Shown: positions 1 through 13,400, counted from the first letter of the stretch. The stretch: DNA of 64,000 nt from Limnoperna fortunei (GCA_944474755.1 OX104115.1:53448648-53512647), one strand, 5' to 3'. Program-made: numbers and translations. Notes: a model not told the origin generated them from the letters alone.

Positions 1-108
1 CCGAGAACAATCTCAAAATTAATCGGTCAAATATATGACTAGGAACGAAGAAGTAGCCTTTTGTAGCGGCTACAATTAGTCTATCCTTTTTAAAATCAGA
101 AAAATAGA

Positions 109-367
109 TTTTTTGTTTCGTTTGAATGGTGTTTTAACGCCACTTTCAGCAATTTTTCAGCTATTTCATGGGGTCCATTTTTTATTGGGGGAGGAAGCCG
201 GAGTACCCGGAGAGAATCCCCGACCTGCGGTAGGAAAACTGGCAATCCTTGTCATATAGTCGAGTACACACTGCCTGCAGTGAGAATCGAACCCGCAATC
301 TCAGTGTTGAAATACCACGTGATCAATAGTAGACGAACTACCTTGACCACTCGGCCACTGAGGCCCC
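109..367 (-). mobile_element. tRNA-derived SINE, full length
   Basis: Read on the minus strand it begins with a tRNA-like head (GGCCGAGTGG box A, GGTTCGA box B), continues through the conserved body and ends in a T/G-rich complement of the CAAA tail. A 12-bp target-site duplication with one mismatch flanks it (97..108 and 367..378, core AAAATAGA), showing insertion by retrotransposition. Confidence 0.85.
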
Positions 368-379
368 AGGAAAATAGAC

Positions 380-1150
380 ATGTTATCCAATATGGTTTGC
401 AATCAATCTTTCCGTATTATATTCTGACGGAGCAGATGTCATATTAAAAAACAAGTACTATCTTTAAAAAAGATAACCGACGCAGTAAAGATATAAATTG
501 AGTTATGCATTGAACTACGCATCGCCTTTATTGTCATACAAATTCCCCGTTTCAATAGACCAGAAATGTTTGGTGGAAATTTGTTGGGGGAAGTACTGAC
601 GGACAATTATTACTACGTGAATGAAATCATAAACCTATAAATTAACACTAGTCCCAGATTAAACGAGTTTGAAATTATTCATTTATACGTGTGTGCCCCC
701 TTTTATTTACGTGTTTTCGATATTAACAGATTTACCAAGCATACAGTTAACCTAAAATTGATAATGTACATACAACTACATGTACTTTGCTGTACATGTA
801 CATGTATTCCAGAAAGTTTATTGCTATTATGTATTGAAACCCAATGCCTAAGATATAGAAATGAAGTTTTTCTGCGAGCACCAAAGCAGTTATACAATAA
901 TGTAAACAAATTGAATATTAGAAATTTTGTAATAAAATGTTTATAGTTTAAAATTTACTGAATAAGCAAAGTATACTTTACAATTAGAGCCACAACTCTC
1001 TATCTATGTGTGTACTACGACGGACGCCCAAGAACAATAATACATTTAATTTAATATCAACATGAATATAAAATGATTGTTAATTTGTATTTAGAAATTA
1101 ATTAAAATTTCGTCTCTTCGTCTTTTTTATCCTCCATATAAGCCCGCTAA
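380..1150. other. No gene recognised
   Basis: AT-rich sequence. Open frames near 689..946 are short, overlap on both strands and show no domain or splice context. Short ACATGT-rich stretches occur around 770..810. Confidence 0.5.
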
Positions 1151-1698
1151 AATCCAGCGTGTTAATATGCATTTAATTTGCGCTGTACTTCAAATAAAAA
1201 ATATTTAACATTTTTGTACAAGTTGTTTGATATAAAATTTTACAAACTGCAGGCCATCTCTATCGTTCTTTATACTTAAATTGCAGTATGAAATAATTTT
1301 ATAAACAAACAGACGGTAAAATCTAATAATAATAGTACACAATTTGAAAGGTGAATTACCACCCTGTTCCGAGCCCCTGGCCAATTTACCACCCTGTTCC
1401 GAACCCCCGTCCAATTGGTTTTTTAATCCAGCGTGTTAATATGCATTTAATTTGCGCTGTACTTCAAATAAAAAATATTTTAACATTTTTGTACAAGTTT
1501 TTTGATATAAAATTTTACAAACTGCAGGCCATCTCGATCGTTCTTTATACTTAAATTGCACTATGAAATAATTTTATAAACAAACAGACGGTAAAATCTA
1601 ATAATAATAGTACACAATTTGAAAGGTGAATTACCACCCTGTGCCGAGCCCCTGGCCAATTTACCACCCTGTTTCGAACCCCCGTCCAATTGGTTTTT
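1151..1698. repeat. Recent tandem duplication, 274-bp unit, two copies
   Basis: The unit at 1151..1424 is repeated at 1425..1698 with only a handful of substitutions and one-base indels. Each unit itself ends with two copies of a roughly 29-bp motif containing TTACCACCCTGTTCCGA. No coding capacity is convincing; small frames inside are by-products of the repeat. Confidence 0.9.
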
Positions 1699-1699
1699 A

Positions 1700-3217
1700 A
1701 CCAATCAAGAAACAGAATTACGAGAGGTGAAGTGTCATGAGGTCAAAGGGTAAAAAGTGAATATAATACCCGACTGCGTCGGAAAAATGACTGCAACATA
1801 CATCAAATGCCGATCATGTTAAATTTCACACCCTCGCCAATAAATATGAGACAGATTTCTCACACCACGTGTGATTTTACTGATTAATTTACTTTTTATT
1901 TACTGCGGGTAATATTTTCGCGTTGATTATTTACTGTTTTCATTCGTCTGTTTCTCAGCAACCTCAAATGAAGCATTTATAACAAAAGAATCGCGTGTTT
2001 GTAAAAAAAAAACTATATTTTATTAAGAACTACAAGGGATAAATGTTAATCCTTTATGTATTCGAATAAAACATTTGTTTCCAGGTGGTCTACCCAACTC
2101 CGGATTTCTTAAGAATTTATTGCATCTAAAGTAAAATATATCGATTTTTCAAGACGTTTTTCTTGTTATTTCTTACAACATATTGAAATTAACGATGTCT
2201 TTAGTTCCAATAGGAAAGGAAATTACCTATACAAAAAAAATTAATTGTTTGGTGAAACAGTAGCGTAAGATATATTTAGTCAATATTAATACAATATAGA
2301 TGTTTAGTCGATATGAATGCAATGTAGATAATAGTCCCTACATTATAGTAGGTCTTAGATAAGTTTAAATGTTGAAGGTATTACCCGCTGTTTATAATGG
2401 AATCAGGCACTAAGTCTTTCCACCGATGAACATATTCAATTAAAGACTAATTTGTGCATATTTGGTGCATAATAGATTAAACAAGCCATCAGGTTCATAT
2501 GAACGTGTATGAGACATGATGTATTAGCGATCAATGTTTTTATTTGTTATTTTTCATGGTGACATTATTAATTGCCTACGTTATCTTCTTATAAATGTAT
2601 TTTTTTGCTTATAAATAAATTATGTACTTCGAAAGAGTCTAAGTGCAAAAAAAGTTAATAGATTGTTTAATTAGCCCATGAATTCATATGGATGAAAATG
2701 TAAAAAAATAAACAACGCACTAAAAAGTATTAATTTTATAATAAGAAGACGCAAGTATTAAAGATGATAAATATACTGATTGCTTAACGTCAAACTAAAC
2801 GTATTTCAGCTGACTGTATGAAAACATGCTGCTAGATACGGAAAATGCAGTCCTTTGTATCTTTATCAATGCACCTACCCTTTTTTAACTATAAACGCGG
2901 TCATTCAGGCCTTTAAATTATCATATAACCTGACACTTTCTCTTCCCAAACGAAAACAAACGTGCAACATAAAGTTTAATGATTTAATATATTCCTATAG
3001 TGTCCATGTTAGCAGTACATTTTATTGATGTAACATAATGAATAGATTGTACCTGGTTTAAAATAAAAGTCATCATTCGTACCGTTGTTTATAAATTTAC
3101 TACATTCAATCAACCCTCAAAACTATTATAAGGCTAAATGATAAAGATATTGAGTTTTAGCACTAAATTCCAAAAAAATATGCCAAATTCGACATCTGCC
3201 ATCTGCACGTTAAATGG
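1700..3217. other. No gene recognised
   Basis: AT-rich DNA without long open frames, tRNA-like segments or repeats I can identify. Confidence 0.5.
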
Positions 3218-3366
<149 letters not shown>

Positions 3367-3539
3367 ATTTCAACTATATTCAGTACGTGCGTTGATAAAA
3401 AAAACCCTGTTTTCATGACGAGCCAGATACGAACAGCGGGAGCCAAACGACATATTTATTTTAACAATGCCTCCAACATAATTAAAGAAATATTGTGTTT
3501 TGTCGGTGTGAAAAATTAAGACAAGTTGTTAAGGCAAAG

Positions 3540-3803
3540 GCGGGCTCTGCCATGGTACCTTACTATATTCGTCTACTATTGATCACGTGGTCTATCAACA
3601 CTGAGGTGCAGGCGCGAGGCTTACTGCGGACAGGGTGTACTCAACTCCAATCTTTATTGACATGGATTGACAGTTTTGCTATCGAAGGTCGGCGGTTTTC
3701 TCCGGGTACTCCGGCTTCCTCCCCAATAAAAACTGGACGCCATAATATATAGCTAAAAAATTGCTGAAAGTGGCGTTAAACACCATACAAAAAAAAACAA
3801 AAA
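3540..3803 (+). mobile_element. tRNA-derived SINE
   Basis: Plus-strand copy: box-B region partly degraded, the body with the TCCGGCTTCC block is present, followed by GTGGCGTTAAACACCAT and an A-rich tail. The first part of the tRNA head is divergent. Confidence 0.8.
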
Positions 3804-3805
3804 AC

Positions 3806-4796
3806 AAAACCAAACATTTATTTCCTTTACTTAGCGTTTACCTCTACCCAACGTCCAGGTCCGAGTAGAGTGTTCATGACTTAAAAAAAACTAATGGCAT
3901 GGATTAATAATACCTATAGATGCTGTTACGACGACGGCTCGACGTTTTTCTTACGTTGAAATCTACTATTTTTATACAATATTATATTGAATGTACAAAT
4001 TTAACTTACTAAACAGAAACATAAATACAAATAGATTATTCCTTATGGTGTCATATTTATACAAATAGACATTTTAAAACTTAACATCTGATCACGAAAC
4101 GAATCAGTTAAGAACTTATTTCTCACGAAACACTGTTTAAATCAAAAGGTATTAACATTAGTTTTCTAAGTAGAATTTCTTAAACAAAGTCATACATCAA
4201 AATTATTATTTAAACCTAGATTTTTGAATCTCTTACGACGTTAACATTTTCGGATTTGATTTAATGAACTTAACATGCGTAACATTTCCGTATCTTTGAA
4301 TACCAAGAGTTCGCACGATATGTGAATTATTATTACACTGCGTGTCGCACAATATCTGAAATATTATTACACTGCATGACGGTACACGCTTTAATCGCTG
4401 AGCGCTTTCTTTACATGTATATTTAACAAAAATTTAAAATATATTCTGTAGTTACATGGTGTGAATTATATACATCATCATTTAGATAAACTCCGTAACG
4501 AATATGTCATTTTAATGAATCATACATGTCGGACACGGTGGTATTTGAAAAATTTTGTCAGCATGTTTAAATCTTAAGTAGAGTATTTAATAATCAAAGG
4601 CAATTGAAAGACGATTATGAGAATGAACAAAGTAATATTCAGTAGTGTTAACACGATGTTCAGTTTTGTGAAAATCATCGATATATATATATGTCAGTCC
4701 TCATAATACATTGTTTTGTAAACTATCATAAATCAGAAAAGGTCCATACTAGAACTAATCTCAAACAGTTCGAATATACTGACAGATTCACATATT
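3806..4796. other. No gene recognised
   Basis: AT-rich sequence with a short TA run near 4680. Small duplicated phrases around 4320..4380 (TTATTACACTGC twice). No coding signal. Confidence 0.5.
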
Positions 4797-5045
4797 GTTT
4801 GAATGATGTTTAACGCCACTTTCAGCAATTTTTTCAGCTTATATCATTACGTCCAGTTTTTATTGGGGGAGGAAGCCCGAGTACCCGGAGAAAAAAACCC
4901 AAACCTCGGTAGGAAAGCTGGCAATCGTTGTCAATTAAGATGTAAGTCGAGTGCAACCTGCCCGCAGTGAGACTCGAGCACGCAGTGTTGACAGAACACG
5001 TGATCAATAGTAGACGACTACCTTAATAACCACTCGGCCACCGAC
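4797..5045 (-). mobile_element. tRNA-derived SINE, diverged
   Basis: Minus-strand copy with recognisable tail end (TTTGAATGATGTTTAACGCC), body (GAGTACCCGGAG) and tRNA-like head (CACTCGGCCACCGA complement). Several substitutions and a small deletion before the head indicate age. Confidence 0.82.
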
Positions 5046-5344
5046 ACACAACTATTAATAAAGAATTTATATAAAAAAGTACAGACCGGCTATAAGGGTT
5101 AATAAGTAATACATGTAAGTAAATGTCGAAAGAAAATACGGGGTTTTGAGGCCAAGTGCTCAAAAGGTTTAGTTATTATATAATTAAAGGTTGGGCTCCT
5201 TAAAAGATAAAATGATCTGGCATATCGCATCATATCACATGCTAACACTACATGGGCAGAACAAAAAAATGCTGTATCTAAGCTAAGCTTTCTAATCCAT
5301 TGTGACGAAAAATTTAGGTTATTCAAGTACTATTGCATACTGTT

Positions 5345-5505
5345 GGGAGGTTTAAATACTAACTATTGTATACCGATGAGGTTTAAATACTAACTATTGT
5401 ATACCGATGAGGTTTAAATACTAACTATTGTATACAGATGAGGTTTAAATAGTAACTATTGTATACAGATGAGGTTTAAATACTAACTATTGTATATTGT
5501 TGAGA
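5345..5505. repeat. 31-bp tandem repeat, five copies
   Basis: Five consecutive units beginning GAGGTTTAAATACTAACTAT and containing TTGTATAC. Units differ by one to three bases. Diverged units recur near 5757..5805 after a 250-bp gap, suggesting a once larger array. Confidence 0.9.
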
Positions 5506-5519
5506 GTTACATTGTAACT

Positions 5520-6095
5520 AGTATATATAGTTGAAGGTACCTTGCTGGTACAATTCTTTTTAATTTGTTTGCATTATTGCCAAAACTGTTGTCCTGGTGC
5601 ACGCTCTTCGGTATAATAAAACACTTACTTTATATTCGGAGAATAGTAAGTTTATTTTTACATATGATACTATTGACCTCGGTTTCGCCTCGGGGCAATA
5701 GTTGCACCTCAAACATAAATATACCATTCCACTCTTAAAATTTCAATAAGAATACACTGTTGTATACCGTCGTGAGTTTAATACTAACTACTGTATACAA
5801 TTGTGTGTTGTATACTTACTTGTAATTTTCCTTACTAAGTTGAATTGGTGCATTGCTGTAAAATTGTTGTTATCTGTACGGGAACATAAGGAGTACATGA
5901 TCCAATTTTAAAGTAACATTTCCTTCATTTAAAATACAAAATATTATTGAACTTAATTACCTAGGTAAGCTTTGTAATGACTTTCACTGTAATCAATAAT
6001 GACTTATAATGAGACCGCTCGCTGTGTTTATAAAACCGAATGATTCGTGACAGATCTTTATAAGTTTAAACCGTCCTATATGCAAACTCGACATT
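5520..6095. other. No gene recognised
   Basis: AT-rich spacer containing diverged copies of the 31-bp repeat near 5757..5805 and nothing else recognisable. Confidence 0.5.
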
Positions 6096-6097
6096 TA

Positions 6098-6508
6098 GAA
6101 CAACAACAAGGCTTTGGCTATAGCAAATATAAGACCTAAAATTGCTAACAACAAGGCTTGGGTTACAGCAAATATAGGAAATAAAAATGGTAACAACAAG
6201 GCTTGGGCTACATCATATATAGGACCTAAAAATGCGAACAACAAGGCTTGGGTTTCAGCAAATATAGGACCTAAAATGCTCACAACAAGGCTTGTGCTAC
6301 AGCAAATATAGGACCTAAAAATGCGAACAACAAGGCTTGGGTTACAGCAAATATAGGACCTAAAATGCTAACACAAGGCTTGTGCTACATCATATATAGG
6401 AACTAAATATGCAAACAACAAGTCATTGGCTACAGCAAATATAAGACCTAAAATGCTAACAACAAGGCTTGTGCTACAGCAAATATTGGACCTAAAAATG
6501 CTAACAAA
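6098..6508. repeat. Approx. 45-bp tandem repeat, nine to ten copies
   Basis: Units contain AACAACAAGGCTTGGGCTAC, then AGCAAATATAGGACCTAAAA. Unit length varies between 42 and 45 bp. Because 45 is a multiple of three, both strands stay open for about 60 codons in places, but indels break every frame and there is no splice or start context, so I treat it as noncoding. Confidence 0.9.
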
Positions 6509-6509
6509 T

Positions 6510-7510
6510 TACAGTTTTTCTATTGTTAAACAGGACTTCAGTGTTAGTTATGTACAGTAAGAGTTCAAGTACTTCAGTAGCAGATACCGATTACCTCAAC
6601 ATGTTGGCATAGTAAAGACAGTCTATCAGAGGAAAATTTTCATGCGATAGTAATTGTTAGAGTTTTCGTCTAGAGAACCCAATTTTATACCTGAATGAAA
6701 CTGCCCCAAGACATCGTTGCAGTCATAATTCGGTTGCTAAACCAACTTATACAAATATATTGCTATTACGCAATGTATGGAGCATCCACAAATAAAAGAG
6801 TAAACAATGTTCTAAATAAAAAATATGCCATTGTTTAAATTAAACCAAAGTATAAATATTGCATTTTCGGATTGATTTTAAACAATAAACTTTCAATAAC
6901 ATTTGCAAGAATAGCTTTGACGTTTTTGAATCCATTACGTAAATATTGCATTTTTAAATTGAATTGAAACAATAAACTTTCAATTACATTTAAAAGTTAT
7001 GATCTATATTGAAAGGACATAGTTTCTTACATTTTTGAATTCATAAACGGAACTAATAAACCATTTGTGCTGTATTAATTTACTATAATGTGACAAAAGA
7101 TCTTAAGATTTAAATTGCGTTGTGATTTTTAGTTTGAATCGGGAATGGCGTGTCTCCTGCCACGTTGCACGTAAATGTTACCAATTGATCGGGCAATAAG
7201 CAACATGACGTTAAAAAATAATCGTCAACCACAAAATGCTACACACCATAAAACATACAGTTTAATTAACATGCCCCGCCCCCTGGTTGTATTTGTCGCG
7301 GACTGAAAAGGTGGAGCAAGTTAAGATTTAAGTGTAATTAGATTGAAAAACATAACGACATTGTCATCGGGGAAAAACTCGGGGCATTACAAAAACACAT
7401 AACATAACAAAACAAAGTTCCTTGGCAGAAAATTTTATATTAGAGGAAGTACTTACTTACTACTTAAGTAGATACTGTTTGTATCGTGTTGATTTTTATA
7501 ATTGGCTGAA
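6510..7510. other. Intergenic, with one short direct duplication
   Basis: An 87-bp segment starting at 6854 (AAATATTGCATTTT) is repeated diverged from 6941. Otherwise no gene is visible. Confidence 0.55.
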
Positions 7511-7849
7511 TGTAACCGTCGAACCTGTCTATATACTGAAATGAATACAGAGTACACGATTTCTCCTATGACACCGTCTTCAGGTTAATCGAATGCAACC
7601 AATGACCATGTCCAGTAACTGTTATGAATTCAGAGTAACTGAATCCAATAACCCTGTCTAGTAATTGAAATGAATTCAGGGTATCCAAATGCAACCGACC
7701 GTTTCTAGTAACTGACATGATATCAGTGTACCTGAATTCAACCGATAACCTGATACGAATTCATGGTATCTGAATGCAACCAATGGACCTGTATAACTGA
7801 AATAAATTCAGTGTACTCAAATGCAGTCAGTGACCTTGTCTAGTAACTG

Positions 7850-8117
7850 TTTGTTTGTTTGTTTAATGATGTTTAACGCCACTTTTCAGCAATTTTTCAG
7901 GTATCTCATGGCGTCCAGTTTTTATTGGGGATGAAGCCGGAGTACCCGGAGAGAACCCTCGACCTTCGGTAGGAAAACTGGCAATCATTGTCAATTAAGA
8001 TTGTAGTCGAGTACACCCAGCTGCCAGCAATGAGACTCGAACCCGCAACCTCAGTGTTGACAGACCAGGTGATCATCAGTAGACGAACTACCTGAACCAC
8101 TCGGCCACCGAGGCCCC
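7850..8117 (-). mobile_element. tRNA-derived SINE inside the satellite
   Basis: Full-length minus-strand copy. The 13-bp duplication TGTCTAGTAACTG flanks it (7837..7849 and 8118..8130); this is itself part of the satellite unit, so the SINE landed after the array existed. Confidence 0.9.
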
Positions 8118-8236
8118 TGTCTAGTAACTGATATGATTTAGTGTACATGAATGCAACCAATGATCAGATGGATGAATACCTGTCTAGTAACTGAGATTAA
8201 TTCAGGGTATCCAAATGCCACCGTTGACCCTCTCTA

Positions 8237-8771
8237 TACTACACGTCACCGTGTCTTGGTGAGTTTTTTGAGTGACAAATAAGAACTGCTTACCGCATAT
8301 GGTGCAGCTTATGATCCTTTTGTAGACCAAGAAAGGTAAATTTTGAAATAATCAGTGATTTCCTGGAGATATTCAGCGTTTTAAATTGCGGCTGTTTTTT
8401 TTTTATTTTGATAGAACGATTTTCCATATTAAAATTTTGCCTAAATAATAAGTGTAACCTAGATGCAGTGGATTTCATATGTTCGAAACCTTTCCAGCCT
8501 TGTCGTTCGCAGTTGAGTCTCGCGGTTTGTCAGATACCATTGTATGTCACGAAAGCAGACGATCGTTTGTAAAAAAAAAATATTAAGTTCCTTTAGAAAA
8601 AAAACATGGCTGACTTATTATGTAAAGTCACTAAGCAAATGTCAAGAACGATTTTTGGCAAATAAACAACAGAGTAATAATGTAAATCACTGACAGGTTA
8701 TAGTGACTAAAATATGCGAATAATAAAAAAAAGCAAGCAAAAATGCACTCCACGGGGTGTGACGCGTAGTA
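8237..8771. mobile_element. TIR element (MITE-like, TA target), 535 bp
   Basis: Ends are inverted: TACTACACGTCACCGTG on the left and the complement of TACTACGCGTCACACCCC on the right, each bordered by TA (8235..8236 and 8772..8773). Removing the element with one TA restores the surrounding satellite unit. No transposase frame is present. A TA duplication fits the Tc1/mariner superfamily. Related copies lie at 51513..52098, 57750..58100 and 58640..59195. Confidence 0.85.
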
Positions 8772-9559
8772 TAGTACCTGAAATGAATTCAGCGTAAACT
8801 ATCCAAATGCCTCTGATGTCCATGTCTAGTAACTGATTTGAATTCAGGGTATCCATATGCAACCGATGGTACTATCTTGTACAAGTAACTGATGACCCGA
8901 TTGCAATCGTTGACCCTGTTTAGTAATTGAGATAAAATCGGGATACATTGTGATCTAGTCTAGTAACTAAGGTGAACATCTGGTATCCGAATGCAGCCGT
9001 TGACACTGTCTAGTAACTGATGAATTCATGGTATCTGAATGCAACCGTTTGTAACTTATGACCCGAATGCAACCGTTGACTTTGTCTAGTACTAGCACTA
9101 GTAACTAATGACCCGAATGCAACCGTTGACCTTGTCTAGTAACTGAGATAAAGTAAGGATACCAGAATGCAACTGTGATCTAGTCAGTAAGATGATCAAT
9201 TCAGGGTACCCGAATGCAACCGCTGAACCTGCCTATTAACTATAAGGAATTTATGGTATTCAAATGGGAGTTAATCCGGGTAACCGAACGCAACCGTTGA
9301 CGCTGTCTAGTAACAGAAATGAGGTTACCCGAATGCATAAACGATGACCCTGGACTAATGTCTGAGATGAATTCAGGGTAGCCGAATTTAACCGTTGACT
9401 CTATGAATTTATGGTACCTGAATGTTTACACTATTGTCGTAACTATTAAAATTCATCACATCATTTTAAGCATGATGCGACCTCCGTGTATCGTTTTCAT
9501 TTCAAATAGTCTGAAAAGTAAACATATTAATTACATAGTTGCTGCGTCACTCGTGGTAT

Positions 9560-9597
9560 GAACTGGCGTTAAACACCATTCAAACAAACAAACAAAA
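9560..9597 (+). mobile_element. SINE 3' tail relic
   Basis: Only the last part of the SINE remains: CTGGCGTTAAACACCATTCA followed by AAACAAAC repeats. Confidence 0.7.
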
Positions 9598-10394
9598 TCA
9601 GCGCTAAAGTTTAAGATTGTGCTAACATATACTAATGAAACAGATTTCACTAACGCCCTCATTTTCCTTTATCTTCAATTTTATTTCCTCGATAATTGCT
9701 CTTCAAGTGGTCTGTTTGTAATGATTTGCTGATTTGGTGTGTACTTTACAGAAAAAAATGGCAGTATTATATAAATAAATCAATTCAAAACTTACACTCA
9801 TTGACAATTCAAAAACCGATATACTTTAAACATTCACCTCCACTGCTAATGGAGAATCGTATATCTTTTTATAACAAAAGGAACAAATCTGACGCATCGT
9901 TTGATCTATAATGTAAGAAATTGCATAAAAATTAAAATATTTAAACATTCTTTGATATATATAATTATTGTTTTGACAAAATAATTAATTTAATTGTGTA
10001 ATCTACGTGTTTATATGTTTTCTTCAATTATAAAGCTATTATCTTTTAACGCTATTCACATTTTCAAAATTTTCACTTTAAAGGTATAAATTTATATATT
10101 GATGCAAATATTTTAAAAGAATGAGCATGCGTATTGATTTTTGTCGGGATACATTAATGGCTCTATGACTGTATATAACGGATTATTGATAAATTTTATT
10201 TACATTTAATGAAAGACAAAGAACACATTTTCTGTTCCAGGTTGTTACCTGCACCAGGCTTTCTACATCATTTCAACGTTGCTAGAACATAGAGTCTGTG
10301 TGGCACAATCTGCCAATTAGAAATCGTGTATTGGTTACAACCTTTTTGAATCTTTCGAACACGAAAAGTTAATTAATATTTCTCGGATTGCATA
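9598..10394. other. Upstream region of gene A
   Basis: AT-rich DNA with no recognised gene. A 71-codon frame at 9696..9911 has no domain features. Confidence 0.5.
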
Positions 10395-10465
10395 ATTTAA
10401 TCATCAAAAGATTTGTCATTGACAATCAATACCTGAAGTTTTAATAATACAGAAAAGAAGATAAA
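10395..10465 (+). promoter_or_regulatory. Proximal promoter / 5' UTR of gene A
   Basis: The block GATTGCATAATTTAATCATC to ACAATCAATACCTGAAG matches the sequence immediately upstream of gene B (minus, about 61300..61365). Gene B has a clear TATATATAAG there; the equivalent position of gene A is AATATTTC, a weak TATA candidate. Confidence 0.6.
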
Positions 10466-13400
10466 ATGAAGGATTTTCTATTGTTCTCCATATTACTAAC
10501 AACTTTTGGTAAGTAAAATATCATATGATAAAATAAAATTTTTTATTTCATGTACGATAATATATTCATTTGGGATTTTGTGACTTAGCCATTGAACATA
10601 AGGAACAGAATTTTATTGGAGAGTTCGCATATACCTCGAATTTTGGTGGTAAAAATGTTGCATACATTTGCAATATACTGAATGTTTTATCCGTTTATGT
10701 AAGATCCGTCAATTTATAGCCAAGATAATTAAAAAGGTTTGTTGGTTTGTTTGTTTGTTTGTTTGTTTGAATTAGGTTTAACGCCGCTTTCAGCAATATT
10801 TCATATATATATCATGGCATTCTTAATTTTTTCTTAAAGGGGGGAGGGGCAGCCGTTGAAAATACCAAACTTTGCCAGGAAATCTGGAAACTATCGTCAA
10901 TTAAAGTTATAGACGTTCACGCCCTGTCCGCAGTAAGGCTCTCACTCCAAACCTTGGTGTCGGAAAGGTCCGTGAGTAATAACAGATGACTATAGCTACC
11001 TAAACCGCAGGGCTACAGAGATCCCAGTAAAATATGGTACAGATGGCAGAATACTCTCCTGTATGAAGCAGTTATAGAATAAACGTTGATCAAACTGTTA
11101 AATATCCCCAAAATCTACAGAATTTAAATGAATTAGTATTTTTATTTTAATTTTAATTGACTTATTTCTATTGTTTACACTATATTGATAGACGTTTCAA
11201 TAATAAAGTGAAATCGATTTTACGGATTTTTTGGTGTATTATAATTTTTCTGAAGCGATCACGACCATCACCATGAATTAATTGATCGTTATGCGAAATC
11301 CATCTTTAAATACAATCTATTCAGTCATTTTCCTTGAGTCGAAGTAGTCGTTCTTATTCCTGGATTTGCCCTTTTCTGGCATAAAAATGAGTTACTCGAT
11401 GTATGTCCAATGAGAGTAGAGGCATGCACTGCTTACTCATCTGGAGCAACTGGGTACACCCATGACACAAATTTTTCTTTCATTTATAAAGTGGGATTGT
11501 AGTTGGAAGTAACCATGACCAAAACTTTAAGAGCATTCAAAACAAGATTTCATACATGAAATTCATGGAACATTAATGTCCGTTGGTCCTCAGATTTAAA
11601 GGTGTATTGACGCGCTAGCATGTGTTAAATTAACATACTGCCAATAATTTTAACCAAAAAATGTACTGATCATTGTATAGAATGAATTGTGCGCGAATTA
11701 AGTATGCTTTCTTCGCGGCTCTTTACTAGTCAAACAGATGATCTTATTTCTATATACTCTATGGTATATCTCCGTTTCACTACACATGTAAGTGTACTTA
11801 TAAATTATTGATAAAGATGGTATTATTATGTTGTCTTCGTGGCGATATCCTGAAGTATCAACCGAGAGCCAATATTTATAAATTTTGTGGCAAGTGGGCG
11901 TTATAAGTTTAATAAATAGTAATATGCAAAATCCCCAAAACAGATATTTGTGTCAGAATCAAAGTCTTATTAAATATTATGCCATCATTAAATAGATTGA
12001 GTCGATCTTTTAATGTTAAGATAATATTATTCTGCATGGAAAAAAAAGATATATATATATTTTTATAGATATAACAAGATGAAAATGGACTGATAAAACA
12101 TATTATGCAAAATTTGACAAAATCCTATTATTTACTACATACAAATATATTTGTTAAATGATAAATGCGGTACATAGAAAAAATATCACTAAAAGATAAA
12201 ATTATTGGAAACAAGAATCAGTTTAAAAACTTGAATATAAAGAATTAATTACCGAAACTGACTATGGCAGGTGAATAATGCATGCATGCATTACGGTTGC
12301 TGTTAGTTATATATTTTGTTTTGTTATCAATTCGTAGCCATGTATGTATGATTTCCCCAATAAGGTGCGTTAGCTTTTAGATCAGGAAATACACCGATTG
12401 TCAATGCATGCATTTCAAAACAGTATATTTTAAACTATTCAATTTTTCATTAACCCACTGTTTTAATACATGTATAGTCAGTTGTGTTTTTGTTCATTTT
12501 TAAACAAAAAGATATCTAAGGGCCTCTATGGCTCAAGACGTTAAGGTAATTAGTCATCTACTATTGATCACTTTCATGTCAAACGCTCGGCGCTGGCATG
12601 GCGTGCTCGACTCAAATCTTAATTGACAAGAATTGCCAGTTTTTCTCCAAAGGTCTGGAGATACTCCGGCTTCCTCTCGCAATAAAAACGACACGATATA
12701 GCTGAAAATTGCGTTAAACAACACAAACAAACAAGCAATAAAAGTTTGTTTTGTTATTCCAATTTTCTTATTGAATTTATTGTCGCTTTGCAAACCTCGA
12801 TGGCCGGTAATAGCTTATATATCAACAGGATTACTCGTTAATTCTTTCCCAAGTATCCGTAAGTGTATGTTAAAGTCAACAATAAGACCAAAAGATTATC
12901 ATAGGTATAAACTTCAAAATTTGACATATAGTCCCTTAAAATGACAACACAAGGACATTAAGTTGATATGAAAAACTTGACGTGTTTGTTTTTGCTGTAC
13001 AAATATTAGTAGTTTAACGCCGATAAACAGTTATACTTTAATATGCAGTCGAAATATCTGTTGGCTGCGTCTGGTTTGTTTGCAGGTGTACACAAGGCAA
13101 ATACCCACGGATTGCTTGCAAAAAATATACTATAGTATGTAGAACAACTGTGCGCTGTTTGACAGTTGTTTCATTCCAATCAACATGCATGTTTACGAAA
13201 TGAAAACGACTATGTATTAGTAATGATCATGATTTGATCACGAACGAACTTTAAAGAAAATACAAAGCAAAACATTTGCAGTTTGTGAATAATATAGTCT
13301 CGAAAACAAAAAGACGTTGTTTTAAGATAATAATAATTTCTGAAAGAGTTTGCTTTTAAGGAATGTTAATGAGGCAGTATCATTTGCATTGATGTCAGAC

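Larger units (their letters stand above)
7510..9440. repeat. Degenerate satellite of about 50-bp units, interrupted by two insertions
   Basis: Units share GTCTAGTAACTG, GAATTCAGGGTA and GAATGCAACCGTTGACC. About 25 recognisable, fairly diverged copies lie in 7510..7849, 8118..8236 and 8772..9440. The gaps are exactly a SINE (7850..8117) and a TIR element (8237..8771), each of which inserted into a repeat unit. Confidence 0.88.

Noticed and set aside
300..366. tRNA gene on the minus strand (box A and box B)
   Set aside because: The tRNA-like sequence is the head of a SINE repeated across the window; the cloverleaf is not complete.
6095..6311. Overlapping repeat proteins on both strands
   Set aside because: Frames are created by the 45-bp repeat and broken by 1-3 bp indels in later units.
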